DNA from: Spirosoma panaciterrae DSM 21099
GTDB taxonomy: Bacteria; Bacteroidota; Bacteroidia; Cytophagales; Spirosomataceae
Assembly (NCBI RefSeq): GCF_000374025.1
Contig: NZ_KB893179.1
Location: 124,001 to 188,000, forward strand
Direction: 5' to 3'
DNA: 64,000 bases
How positions within the stretch are numbered: the first letter of the stretch is position 1; each line of letters begins with the position of its first letter. The notes beneath the pieces were generated by a model that was given only the letters and a program-made list of their open reading frames with translations, made no database searches and had not been told where the DNA came from. The translations under genes were made by a program, and so were the position numbers. Of this stretch, positions 7,933 through 15,655 are shown piece after piece.

Positions 7933-7965
7933 CCATTAATTCTGCTTTTTATACAGTATTTACGC

Positions 7966-8952
7966 ATGAAAGCCATTCTAAATCACCTATTTGAATACAA
8001 GTCGCTGACGAAAGACCAGGCCCGTGAGGTACTTCTGGGTATTGGTCGGGGCCAATACAACGCAGCACAGATCGCTTCGTTTCTGACTGTTTATATGATG
8101 CGCAGCCTGAAACTCGAAGAACTGGAAGGTTTCCGCGATGCGATGCTCGAACTCTGCCTCCCGGTCGATCTGGTGGCTTACGATCCAATGGACTTATGCG
8201 GTACCGGGGGCGATGGCAAGGATACGTTCAATATCTCTACCTTGTCGTCGTTTGTGGTTGCAGGGGCTGGGCAATGCGTAGCCAAGCATGGCAATCACGG
8301 TGTATCGTCGCTGGTGGGTTCATCGACGGTTATGGAGCGACTCGGGTACAAGTTTACCAATGATGTGAGTGAATTGCAGCGTAAAATGGAAACGGCCGGT
8401 ATCTGTTTTCTGCACGCCCCCCTCTTCCACCCCGCTATGAAAAATGTGGCCCCCATCCGCAAAGATTTGGGTGTAAAAACATTTTTCAATGTACTCGGCC
8501 CCATGATTAATCCTGCCAAACCTCAAAAACAGCTTGTTGGGGTGTTCAGCCTTGAATTGGCGCGATTATATGCGTACCTTTATCAGCAAACCGACAAGCA
8601 ATTCATGATTTTGCATGCGCTGGATGGTTACGATGAGATTTCGTTAACGGGGCCGTTCAAAGTCATTAGTAATCAGACAGAACAGGTCGTAAAGCCAGAA
8701 CAGTTAGGACTGGATACGTTAACCCCCGAATCGTTGGCAGGTGGCCAGACCCTGGATGAATCGGCACAGATCTTTATGAATGTATTGAACGACGAAGCAA
8801 CGCCTGCACAGAAACAAGCTGTTTTAGCCAACTCAGCGATGGCACTACTGGCAGCCGGAAAGGCCAACACGCAGGAAGAAGCTGTCGCTATAGCCCGCGA
8901 ATCGCTGGAGAGCGGACGTGCGTTGGCAAGTTTTAAGAAATTGATTGCATAA
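7966..8952 (+). CDS. trpD: anthranilate phosphoribosyltransferase
   Basis: TrpD transfers phosphoribose from PRPP to anthranilate. The 328-residue protein carries the PRPP-binding loop CGTGGDGKDTFNIST (from residue 78), KHGNHGVSS (107-115) and the anthranilate-binding HPAMKNVAPIRKDLGVKTFFN segment. The domain is stand-alone, not fused to TrpG as in some enterobacteria. It starts 33 bases after the methyltransferase stop, and the trpC ATG follows one base after its stop, so the cluster is tightly packed. Length and motifs are ordinary for the family. Confidence 0.96.
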   Translation: MKAILNHLFEYKSLTKDQAREVLLGIGRGQYNAAQIASFLTVYMMRSLKLEELEGFRDAMLELCLPVDLVAYDPMDLCGTGGDGKDTFNISTLSSFVVAGAGQCVAKHGNHGVSSLVGSSTVMERLGYKFTNDVSELQRKMETAGICFLHAPLFHPAMKNVAPIRKDLGVKTFFNVLGPMINPAKPQKQLVGVFSLELARLYAYLYQQTDKQFMILHALDGYDEISLTGPFKVISNQTEQVVKPEQLGLDTLTPESLAGGQTLDESAQIFMNVLNDEATPAQKQAVLANSAMALLAAGKANTQEEAVAIARESLESGRALASFKKLIA

Positions 8953-8953
8953 A

Positions 8954-9778
8954 ATGACCATTCTTGATCAAATCATTGCCCAGAAGCGAATCGAAGTAGC
9001 CCAGCGAAAAGAAGCTACGCCCATAGCTGTGCTGGAACAAATGCCTGACTTTAAACGGATCGGCCTATCAGCGCGGGATGCGGTACAGGAATTCCGTTCG
9101 TCGGGTATCATTGCGGAATTCAAACGTAAGTCGCCTTCCAAAGGGATTATCAACGACAAGGTCGATGTAGCCGAAACCACACAGGGCTATGTTCGGGCCG
9201 GAGCCGCCGTTCTTTCGGTTCTGACCGATGAGCCCTTTTTTGGTGGCACACCTGCCGATTTACAGGCAGCGCGTCTAGCCAATCCATCCACTCCGATTCT
9301 TCGCAAGGATTTTGTGATTGATCGGTACCAACTGCTGGAGGCCAAAGCCTGGGGAGCCGATGTCGTTCTATTGATTGCCTCCTGCCTAACGCCCGACGAA
9401 GTGGCCGATCTAAGCCTACAGGCCCATGACCTGAGCTTGCAGGTTTTACTTGAGGTTCACGACGAAGAAGAGCTTGACCGCAGTTTCAATGTCAACGTTG
9501 ATCTGGTGGGTGTCAACAATCGTAATCTCAAAACGTTTACGACCTCTATCGATACATCGTTGCGCCTGGTGGAGCGGATTCCCGACACAGTTGCCAAAAT
9601 TACCGAGAGCGGGCTACATGATGCCGATACCATGCTAACCTTATTCCGGGCGGGTTTCGATGGGTTTCTGATTGGCGAAGCGTTTATGAAAACAGCCGAT
9701 CCAGCCGCAGCTTTACAGCATATAGTCACTGATTTTACTTCACGCATGTCCACTTCTACAAACTTGTACAGCTCATGA
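8954..9778 (+). CDS. trpC: indole-3-glycerol-phosphate synthase
   Basis: TrpC closes the indole ring, converting carboxyphenylamino-deoxyribulose phosphate into indole glycerol phosphate. The 274-residue beta/alpha barrel shows IIAEFKRKSPSKG (52-64, with the catalytic lysine), LRKDFVIDRYQ with the second lysine, LLEVHDEEEL, GVNNRNLKTF and ITESGL phosphate-binding segments. I chose ATG at 8954; a TTG nine bases upstream overlaps trpD and adds only three residues. The gene overlaps trpF by four bases (ATGA), consistent with coupled translation. TrpC and TrpF are separate here, unlike the fused E. coli enzyme. Confidence 0.96.
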   Translation: MTILDQIIAQKRIEVAQRKEATPIAVLEQMPDFKRIGLSARDAVQEFRSSGIIAEFKRKSPSKGIINDKVDVAETTQGYVRAGAAVLSVLTDEPFFGGTPADLQAARLANPSTPILRKDFVIDRYQLLEAKAWGADVVLLIASCLTPDEVADLSLQAHDLSLQVLLEVHDEEELDRSFNVNVDLVGVNNRNLKTFTTSIDTSLRLVERIPDTVAKITESGLHDADTMLTLFRAGFDGFLIGEAFMKTADPAAALQHIVTDFTSRMSTSTNLYSS

Positions 9779-10419
9779 AAATCAAAGTGTGCGGTCTGCG
9801 CGACCCAAACAACCTGAAAGAAATTGCCGCTTTACACCCTGATTTTATCGGATTTATCTTCTACGATCAATCCCCCCGTTTTGTCGGCGAAGAGTTAGAC
9901 GAAGAAGTGGTCAAATCGCTGCCCCGCAGCATACGTAAGGTAGGTGTGTTTGTCAACGCCAGCCCGGACACCATTCTGCGGACGGTGAAGAAGTACGATT
10001 TTCAGTATGTGCAGTTACATGGCAACGAAACGCCCGACTATTGCCGAAGCCTACGAAATCGCGGTATTAACATCATCAAAGCGTTCCGGGTTGATTCGTC
10101 GTTCAACTTTTCGATGCTGAACAACTACAAAGCCCAGTGCGACTTTTTCCTGTTCGATGCCAAAGGCGACCAACCTGGCGGCAACGGTATTACCTTCGAC
10201 TGGACCATTCTGAGCCGATACGACAATGAGAAACCGTTCTTCATCAGTGGCGGCATCGGACTGGACAATCTCAGCCAGTTGGATACGCTGAAGGGTATGA
10301 AACTTTACGGTGTTGACGTCAACAGCCAGGTTGAGATTGAACCGGGTATCAAGGACGTCGCCAAAGTGAAAGAACTGATCGACCGTGTACGGCCTGTGGA
10401 GGAAGAAGAAACGGTGTAA
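9775..10419 (+). CDS. trpF: phosphoribosylanthranilate isomerase
   Basis: TrpF performs the Amadori rearrangement of phosphoribosylanthranilate. The 214-residue barrel has the diagnostic N-terminal KVCGLRDP with the catalytic cysteine (Cys6), VGVFVNAS, VQLHGNE, the general-acid aspartate region FLFDAKGDQPGG, FISGGIG and the phosphate-binding GVDVNSQVE (usually DVSSGVE). A short acidic tail (EEEETV) ends the protein. It begins inside the trpC stop codon. Two small genes of unknown function separate it from trpB. Confidence 0.95.
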   Translation: MKIKVCGLRDPNNLKEIAALHPDFIGFIFYDQSPRFVGEELDEEVVKSLPRSIRKVGVFVNASPDTILRTVKKYDFQYVQLHGNETPDYCRSLRNRGINIIKAFRVDSSFNFSMLNNYKAQCDFFLFDAKGDQPGGNGITFDWTILSRYDNEKPFFISGGIGLDNLSQLDTLKGMKLYGVDVNSQVEIEPGIKDVAKVKELIDRVRPVEEEETV

Positions 10420-10476
10420 TTCAGCAGAAAATCATTCTGAACCTAAGTTTGTTTTGCTATTAAACAACTTACGCTA

Positions 10477-10707
10477 ATGGAAACGACGAAACAGGTAGAA
10501 GGTGAAATCCCTCCTATGAAAAAAGGGCAATTGAACATTTATAAACCTAGCGATATAAAACGTTGGGGTGTTCAGCGGTTTCTTGAAGAAACATCGGTTA
10601 AGGAACCTTTCCTACTAGAATTTCCTGAATTTACCGACCAAGAAAACAAGCGAATGGACGCACTATTAGCCGAAGGAGATAAGGGTAAAGAAGTATGGTT
10701 CTATTAA
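10477..10707 (+). CDS. small protein of unknown function inside trp operon
   Basis: A 76-residue, charged, soluble-looking protein (METTKQVEGEIPPMKKGQ...) ending [14 protein letters not shown]. No family is recognised. Its pattern, a short N-terminal part, then ...RFLEE...FPEFTDQENKRMDALLAE..., vaguely resembles small antitoxin-like proteins, but nothing diagnostic is present. The last 13 bases overlap the next frame, suggesting the two are translated as a pair. The DNA looks more AT-rich than the flanking trp genes, which may indicate later insertion between trpF and trpB. The start (ATG 10477) lies 57 bases after trpF. Confidence 0.6.
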   Translation: METTKQVEGEIPPMKKGQLNIYKPSDIKRWGVQRFLEETSVKEPFLLEFPEFTDQENKRMDALLAEGDKGKEVWFY

Positions 10708-10952
10708 AAAGATTGTTGGCCTGCTTTGTCTTTATGGTGATTCTATGGCTAACTCTCTCCTATTTGGGGCTAACCTGTAGCACCATCATTCTACATAACT
10801 TCATTGGCGACACCTGGATTCATCTCTCAAATCATGGATTAAGGTTTAACTGGAGCCGCTATTTTGTTACAATCACAAGCCTACTTTTATTCCTCACCAT
10901 CGAGACCATAGCTATTATTTATAGCAAGTCCAAGGGCTTGTTTAAACGTTGA
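10695..10952 (+). CDS. small two-helix membrane protein inside trp operon
   Basis: An 85-residue protein with two hydrophobic segments, about residues 5-28 ([20 protein letters not shown]) and 58-77 ([20 protein letters not shown]), and a basic C-terminal tail KSKGLFKR. This predicts a hairpin inner-membrane protein. No family is recognised. It overlaps the preceding small gene by 13 bases and ends seven bases before trpB. The overlap makes an independent origin of the two unlikely. A role in tryptophan metabolism is not indicated by the sequence; membrane toxin, transporter accessory or simple passenger are all possible. Confidence 0.6.
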   Translation: MVLLKRLLACFVFMVILWLTLSYLGLTCSTIILHNFIGDTWIHLSNHGLRFNWSRYFVTITSLLLFLTIETIAIIYSKSKGLFKR

Positions 10953-10959
10953 AGCTATC

Positions 10960-12159
10960 ATGCAAACCACTCTTGAACCCCAAACCTCTTTCGAGGTATC
11001 TGATAAAGGATTTTATGGCCACTTTGGCGGAGCCTTCATTCCGGAAATGCTCTATCCAAACGTTGAAGAACTACGCCAGAACTACCTCAATATCATTAAC
11101 GACCCGGCGTTCCAGGCTGAATTCTGGCAATTGCTTGAAGATTATGTAGGTCGACCAACGCCTTTGTTTCTGGCTAAGCGACTATCCGAAAAAGTAGGCG
11201 CAACGGTGTACCTCAAACGCGAAGACCTGTGCCATACGGGTGCTCATAAAGTCAATAACACCATTGGCCAGATTCTGGTAGCTCAACGGCTTGGCAAAAA
11301 ACGAATTGTAGCCGAAACTGGAGCAGGTCAGCATGGTGTGGCGACGGCTACGGTCTGTGCCCTGATGGGTCTCGAATGCATCGTTTATATGGGCAGCATC
11401 GATATGGAGCGCCAGAAGCCCAATGTAGACCGAATGCGGATGCTGGGTGCTACGGTAGTTCCGGCCACGTCGGGTAGCCAGACCCTAAAGGATGCGACCA
11501 ACGAAGCCATGCGGCACTGGATCAACAACCCGGTCGATACGCATTACATCATCGGCTCGGTAGTTGGGCCGCACCCCTACCCCGATATGGTTGCCCGTTT
11601 CCAGTCGGTCATTTCCGAAGAGGTAAAGAAACAACTCTTTGCAAAAACAGGGCGCCAGAACCCAGATTACGTAGTGGCCTGTGTAGGTGGAGGCAGCAAT
11701 GCCGCCGGCGCGTTTTTCCATTACCTCAACGAGCCAACTGTTCGTCTGGTAGCGGCCGAAGCCGCTGGACAAGGCGTAACCTCGGGGCATTCGGCTGCCA
11801 CAACGGCACTGGGCAAACCGGGTGTACTGCACGGCAGCCGAACCATTCTGATGCAAACCGAAGATGGGCAGGTTATTGAGCCGTATTCGATTTCGGCGGG
11901 GCTCGATTATCCGGGTATCGGTCCACTGCACGCCCATTTGTTCGATTCGGGCCGGGGCGATTTCTATGCCATTACCGACGACGAAGCCCTGCAAGCCGGT
12001 TTTCAACTTAGCAAACTGGAAGGTATTATTCCCGCACTGGAATCGGCCCATGCTCTGGCAGCTCTCGAAAAAATGAATCTTCAGCCCGATGATGTTGTCG
12101 TTGTTTGCCTTTCAGGCCGGGGCGATAAAGATTTAAGTACGTACTCAAAGCATCTGTAA
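10960..12159 (+). CDS. trpB: tryptophan synthase beta chain
   Basis: TrpB condenses indole with serine using PLP. The 399-residue protein carries [10 protein letters not shown], the PLP-binding lysine Lys97 in [37 protein letters not shown], the phosphate loop [41 protein letters not shown] and [10 protein letters not shown] near the end. These mark the canonical TrpB1 that pairs with TrpA rather than the TrpB2 type. It lies immediately upstream of trpA; the pair is separated by a 64-base spacer that consists almost entirely of an inverted repeat. It is preceded by the two small genes. Confidence 0.97.
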   Translation: MQTTLEPQTSFEVSDKGFYGHFGGAFIPEMLYPNVEELRQNYLNIINDPAFQAEFWQLLEDYVGRPTPLFLAKRLSEKVGATVYLKREDLCHTGAHKVNNTIGQILVAQRLGKKRIVAETGAGQHGVATATVCALMGLECIVYMGSIDMERQKPNVDRMRMLGATVVPATSGSQTLKDATNEAMRHWINNPVDTHYIIGSVVGPHPYPDMVARFQSVISEEVKKQLFAKTGRQNPDYVVACVGGGSNAAGAFFHYLNEPTVRLVAAEAAGQGVTSGHSAATTALGKPGVLHGSRTILMQTEDGQVIEPYSISAGLDYPGIGPLHAHLFDSGRGDFYAITDDEALQAGFQLSKLEGIIPALESAHALAALEKMNLQPDDVVVVCLSGRGDKDLSTYSKHL

Positions 12160-12161
12160 AA

Positions 12162-12220
12162 TGTATGTACGGGCTTCGGCCCGTGCAAAAACTCATTACG
12201 GGCCAAAGCCCGCACATACG
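12162..12220. repeat. inverted repeat between trpB and trpA with UUCG tetraloop hairpin
   Basis: Arms 12162-12184 and 12198-12220 match as reverse complements at 20 of 23 positions. Each arm also contains a small palindrome; the left one, ACGGGC-TTCG-GCCCGT (12169-12184), would form an extra-stable UUCG hairpin in RNA. No T run follows. The ACGGGCTT(C/T)GGCCCGT type of motif looks like a dispersed intergenic repeat. Confidence 0.65.
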
Positions 12221-12223
12221 TTT

Positions 12224-13024
12224 ATGACCTTAACCCAAAACCGCATAACCGACTTATTTTCGCAGAAAAGTGAGCGATTGCTAAACGTATATTTTACCGC
12301 CGGTTTCCCAGCCCTGAATGATACCGTAACCATTCTTCGTGGTTTACAGGCGGCCGGTGTTGATCTGGTTGAAATTGGTATGCCCTACTCCGACCCGGTT
12401 GCCGACGGCGAAACCATTCAGCAGAGCAATGGCAAAGCCTTGGATAATGGCATGTCGTTGAAGACGTTGTTCGATCAATTGGAAGGATGTCGCCAGGGCC
12501 AATCCCGTGATCCGGTTACCGTACCGATCCTGCTGATGGGTTACATCAATCCCGTTCTGCAATACGGAGTCGAAGCGTTCTGTAAAAAATGCCAGGAAGT
12601 GGGTGTAGATGGCGTTATTCTGCCCGATCTGCCATTGGATTTATACCTGGCCGATTATGCACCGACCTTCCGGGAATACGGCATTCTGAACGTGAACCTG
12701 ATTACCCCACAAACCTCCGAAAACCGCATCCGTCTTATTGACGAGGAATCGGATGGGTTTATCTATATGGTGTCGTCGGCAAGTATTACAGGGTCTACCA
12801 AGGGGATCAGCGATTCCATGCGTGGGTACTTCGAGCGTATTCAGGCCATGAATCTCCGAAACCCGCGCCTGATTGGTTTTGGTATCAACAACCATGATAC
12901 GTTCGACACAGCTTGCGAGTATGCGAACGGGGCTATTGTTGGCAGCGCCTTCATTCGTCATCTGGAAGAGAAAGGCACATCGGCCGAGAGCATTCTTGAG
13001 TTTGTGCACACGATTCGGGCGTAG
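12224..13024 (+). CDS. trpA: tryptophan synthase alpha chain
   Basis: TrpA cleaves indole glycerol phosphate to indole, which is channelled to TrpB. The 266-residue barrel has catalytic Glu50 in VDLVEIGMPYSDPVADG and Asp61 in the same segment, ILMGYINPVLQYG, GVDGVILPDLP and the phosphate-binding end IGFGI and GAIVGSAFI. I chose ATG at 12224 (MTLTQNRI), because an upstream start at 12161 would translate the inverted repeat (MYVRASARAKTHYG...). It is the last trp gene; hisIE follows after 17 bases. Confidence 0.95.
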   Translation: MTLTQNRITDLFSQKSERLLNVYFTAGFPALNDTVTILRGLQAAGVDLVEIGMPYSDPVADGETIQQSNGKALDNGMSLKTLFDQLEGCRQGQSRDPVTVPILLMGYINPVLQYGVEAFCKKCQEVGVDGVILPDLPLDLYLADYAPTFREYGILNVNLITPQTSENRIRLIDEESDGFIYMVSSASITGSTKGISDSMRGYFERIQAMNLRNPRLIGFGINNHDTFDTACEYANGAIVGSAFIRHLEEKGTSAESILEFVHTIRA

Positions 13025-13041
13025 AGCTTACCTTTGCGGTT

Positions 13042-13650
13042 ATGAATTCCGAAATTAATTTTGATAAATCGCCCGACGGTCTGGTTCCCGCCGTTATTCA
13101 GGATGCCGATACGGGTAAAGTGCTGATGCTGGGCTATATGAACCAGGAAGCCTACGACAAAACCACAGCCGAAAACATTGTTACGTTTTTCAGTCGTAGC
13201 AAACAACGGCTCTGGACGAAGGGCGAAACATCCAACAACTTTCTGCACGTACGGGAAATACTGGTCGACTGTGATGGCGACACCCTACTAATCAAAGCCA
13301 GCCCAGCCGGACCCGTTTGCCATACGGGTGCCGATACCTGTTTCAACGAAGTGAATCTAGGAAAAGGCCAGTTTCTGAACTATTTACAGCAAGTTATCCA
13401 CGACCGGAAAGTAAACCCTTCCGACCAGTCGTACACAGCCAGCTTGTTCAACAAAGGGGTAAACAAGATTGCTCAGAAAGTTGGCGAAGAGGCTGTAGAG
13501 CTGGTCATTGAAGCAAAGGACAATAACGATCACCTGTTTAAGGGCGAAGCCGCCGATCTGCTGTTTCACTTTCTGGTGCTGCTGGAACAGAAAAATATTC
13601 AACTCGACGACATTGTGGCCGTATTGCAGGGGCGACATTCAAAACAATAA
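13042..13650 (+). CDS. hisIE: bifunctional phosphoribosyl-AMP cyclohydrolase / phosphoribosyl-ATP pyrophosphatase
   Basis: HisIE carries out the second and third steps of histidine synthesis. The HisI part (about residues 1-105) shows LMLGYMN, RLWTKGETSNNFLHV, the zinc/magnesium segment VDCDGDTLL and GPVCHTGADTCF. The HisE part (about 110-202) shows SYTASLFNKGVNKIAQKVGEEAVELVIEA with the metal-binding glutamates and GEAADLLFHFLVLL. It stands alone, 17 bases after trpA and on the same strand, with no other his gene in the window. Co-transcription with trp genes is therefore likely. Both pathways use PRPP, which may explain the association. Confidence 0.95.
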   Translation: MNSEINFDKSPDGLVPAVIQDADTGKVLMLGYMNQEAYDKTTAENIVTFFSRSKQRLWTKGETSNNFLHVREILVDCDGDTLLIKASPAGPVCHTGADTCFNEVNLGKGQFLNYLQQVIHDRKVNPSDQSYTASLFNKGVNKIAQKVGEEAVELVIEAKDNNDHLFKGEAADLLFHFLVLLEQKNIQLDDIVAVLQGRHSKQ

Positions 13651-13735
13651 TTTCTGATTTGCAGTTTGTTGTTCGATATTAGCAGCCATCAATGTGGCGG
13701 TTGCGCCCTTTTCTCACCAAACACAAACCGATTTT

Positions 13736-14071
13736 ATGGGATTGATTATTCGCATCCTGATTAGCGCAGTAGCGGTTTACATCGCCAGTATATTTATTCC
13801 GGGCATTCATGTGTCGGGCGGAGCGGGTACCTACTTGATGGTAGCCATCGTACTGGGTTTTCTGAACGCCTTTATTAAACCCATTCTGACCGTACTGACA
13901 ATTCCCATCACGATTATCACGCTGGGGCTTTTCCTGCTGGTTCTGAATGTGCTCATGGTTTATCTGACCGCCTATCTGATTCCAAGTTTTCAGGTGACAG
14001 GGTTTATTGCCGCACTCTTGTTCAGCTTTGTAGTTTCCATCGTGACGTCTTTGCTGGATGCGATTGTGTAA
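13736..14071 (+). CDS. phage-holin-4-2-like membrane protein (YvlD type)
   Basis: A 111-residue, very hydrophobic protein with four predicted membrane segments: IIRILISAVAVYIASIFI, TYLMVAIVLGFLNAFI, ITLGLFLLVLNVLMVYLTAYLI and FIAALLFSFVVSIVTSLLD. The G-FLNAFIKPIL-x-x-LT-x-P pattern is typical of the Phage_holin_4_2/YvlD family, whose members are mostly chromosomal and not linked to phage lysis. I chose ATG at 13736 (MGLIIRIL); an upstream GTG at 13694 adds an unrelated polar stretch. No phage genes surround it, so the family name should not be read as evidence for a prophage. A terminator follows. Confidence 0.8.
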   Translation: MGLIIRILISAVAVYIASIFIPGIHVSGGAGTYLMVAIVLGFLNAFIKPILTVLTIPITIITLGLFLLVLNVLMVYLTAYLIPSFQVTGFIAALLFSFVVSIVTSLLDAIV

Positions 14072-14098
14072 AGCCCGATCCTGTTCATGTTCGTATCG

Positions 14099-14136
14099 AA
14101 TGCCATAGCCTTAGGTTATGGCATTTGTCATTTTTT
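14099..14136 (+). terminator. intrinsic terminator after holin-like gene
   Basis: AATGCCATAGCC (14099-14110) pairs with GGTTATGGCATT (14114-14125; one G-U pair) over a short loop. TTTTTT at 14131-14136 follows a few bases later. It separates the trp/his transcript and holin-like gene from the amine oxidase gene. Confidence 0.65.
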
Positions 14137-14183
14137 AGGGTCGTTGTTTTTCTGTAGGTTGGGTCATGAATTCCTAAACCACT

Positions 14184-15545
14184 ATGATCGAACCGAATAC
14201 GTTGTACGATGTCATTGTTGTTGGCGCAGGCTACGCAGGTCTGACCGCCACACGCGAACTTCTTAAAGCTGAAAAAAAGGTCCTGTTGCTCGAAGCTCGT
14301 GACCGTATTGGAGGACGGGTCTGGACGCAACGGTTCGACGATGGTACTTACGTTGATCTGGGCGGTGCCTGGGTCGGACCAACGCAGGACCGACTGTATG
14401 CGCTGGCACGTGAGTTTGGCGTTGAGACCTACCCAACCTACGACGAAGGGAAAAGCACGCAGTATTTTCGGGGACAGGTCAAACGGTATAAGGGCCTGAT
14501 TCCACCCTTGCCCATCGGTGCGCTCCTGAGCCTGGACGCGGCCATAAAGAAACTCAATAAGCTATCGAAAAATGTAAATCTGGCCGAACCCTGGGCAACG
14601 CCCAAGGCACAGCATCTCGATTCGATGACCCTGGCAATCTGGATGAGTCGACAAATGCGGTTTGACGTAGCCCGGCAATTTTTCCAGGTAGCTACCGAAG
14701 CCATCTGGGCAGCCGACCCCGCCGAAATCTCACTCCTTCATGCGCTGTTTTACACAAAATCGTGCCGGGACCTCGACACGCTGATGAATATCAAAAATGG
14801 AGCACAGGAAGAACGATTTGTGGGTGGTGCCCAGACGATTGCCGACCGCTTAGCCGCTACGTTCAGCAATCAGCTTATTTTTGATGCAGCCGTTAAAGCA
14901 GTTAATCATACCGGAGAACATATCCATGTAGTCACCACAAAAGGAACCTATACAGCCAGGCGGGTTATCATCACTGTACCGCCGGTTCTTCAGAGCCGTA
15001 TTGATTTCCAGCCTATTTTGCCAGCACAGCGCGCCCAATTGATTCAGCGAATGCCCATGGGATCGGTGTGGAAGTGTTACGCCATCTACGAAAAGCCCTT
15101 CTGGCGCGAGCAGGGATTGAATGGTCTGGCAGCTACGCCCGATGGCCACGTAACCGTTACCTTCGACAATTCGCCCAGGGATGGCTCATACGGTGTATTG
15201 ATGGGATTCGTACTCGGCAATCAGGCCAAAGCCTTTTCAGCATTGTCTGAAGACGATCGAAAACGATCAGCCCTCCACTCGTTTGCTACTTTTTTTGGTA
15301 CGCAGGCGTTAAATCCTGTCCGGTATCTCGACCATAGTTTTATGAATGAAGAATGGTCGCGCGGATGCTATGCAGGCCTGATGGGGCCGGGTGTATGGAC
15401 CACCCTGGGTCCAGCGTTACGCCAGCCCGTTGGACGCATCCACTGGGCCGGTACCGAAACGTCCGATGTCTGGAATGGCTATATCGAAGGCGCTATTCGT
15501 TCTGGCGAGCGCGTAGCCACCGAAGTGTTGATGAGTGGTGAATAA
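14184..15545 (+). CDS. flavin-containing amine oxidase (monoamine/putrescine oxidase-like)
   Basis: A 453-residue FAD-dependent amine oxidase. The dinucleotide-binding motif VIVVGAGYAGL starts at about residue 10, followed by LLEARDRIGGRVWT, the LGGAWVGPTQDRLYAL segment, a central substrate domain, and the C-terminal FAD motif WAGTETSDVWNGYIEGAIRSGERVA. This order and spacing match the monoamine oxidase family and bacterial putrescine oxidases. Known members oxidise primary amines to aldehydes with release of ammonia and hydrogen peroxide. The substrate cannot be read off. There is no signal peptide, so cytoplasmic. It is preceded by a terminator and is probably its own unit. Confidence 0.9.
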   Translation: MIEPNTLYDVIVVGAGYAGLTATRELLKAEKKVLLLEARDRIGGRVWTQRFDDGTYVDLGGAWVGPTQDRLYALAREFGVETYPTYDEGKSTQYFRGQVKRYKGLIPPLPIGALLSLDAAIKKLNKLSKNVNLAEPWATPKAQHLDSMTLAIWMSRQMRFDVARQFFQVATEAIWAADPAEISLLHALFYTKSCRDLDTLMNIKNGAQEERFVGGAQTIADRLAATFSNQLIFDAAVKAVNHTGEHIHVVTTKGTYTARRVIITVPPVLQSRIDFQPILPAQRAQLIQRMPMGSVWKCYAIYEKPFWREQGLNGLAATPDGHVTVTFDNSPRDGSYGVLMGFVLGNQAKAFSALSEDDRKRSALHSFATFFGTQALNPVRYLDHSFMNEEWSRGCYAGLMGPGVWTTLGPALRQPVGRIHWAGTETSDVWNGYIEGAIRSGERVATEVLMSGE

Positions 15546-15563
15546 GGCCGTTCAACATCCCTG

Positions 15564-15630
15564 ATTCATCCCATTTTTAGCCCAATTCATCCCATTTCTT
15601 CATTAGAACCAGACTAGCCCGATAGTTTTG
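15564..15630 (+). promoter_or_regulatory. promoter of FtsX-like permease with upstream direct-repeat site
   Basis: ATTCATCCCATTT occurs at 15564-15576 and again at 15585-15597 (21-bp period). The -7 element TAGTTTTG lies at 15623-15630; the -33 position (around 15599-15602) is a poor TTCA. The end of the second TTCATCCC core is exactly 30 bases from the start of the -7 element, as at the 4208-4277 promoter. A weak -33 with upstream repeats suggests activator dependence. Confidence 0.6.
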
Positions 15631-15655
15631 CGACAGCCTTTTACCAAACTGGGTC

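Noticed and set aside
12161..12223. Upstream start for trpA
   Set aside because: It would translate the inverted repeat; the conserved part starts at ATG 12224.
13736..14071. Prophage remnant suggested by the holin family name
   Set aside because: The YvlD/holin-4-2 family is mostly chromosomal, and no other phage gene or attachment site is nearby.
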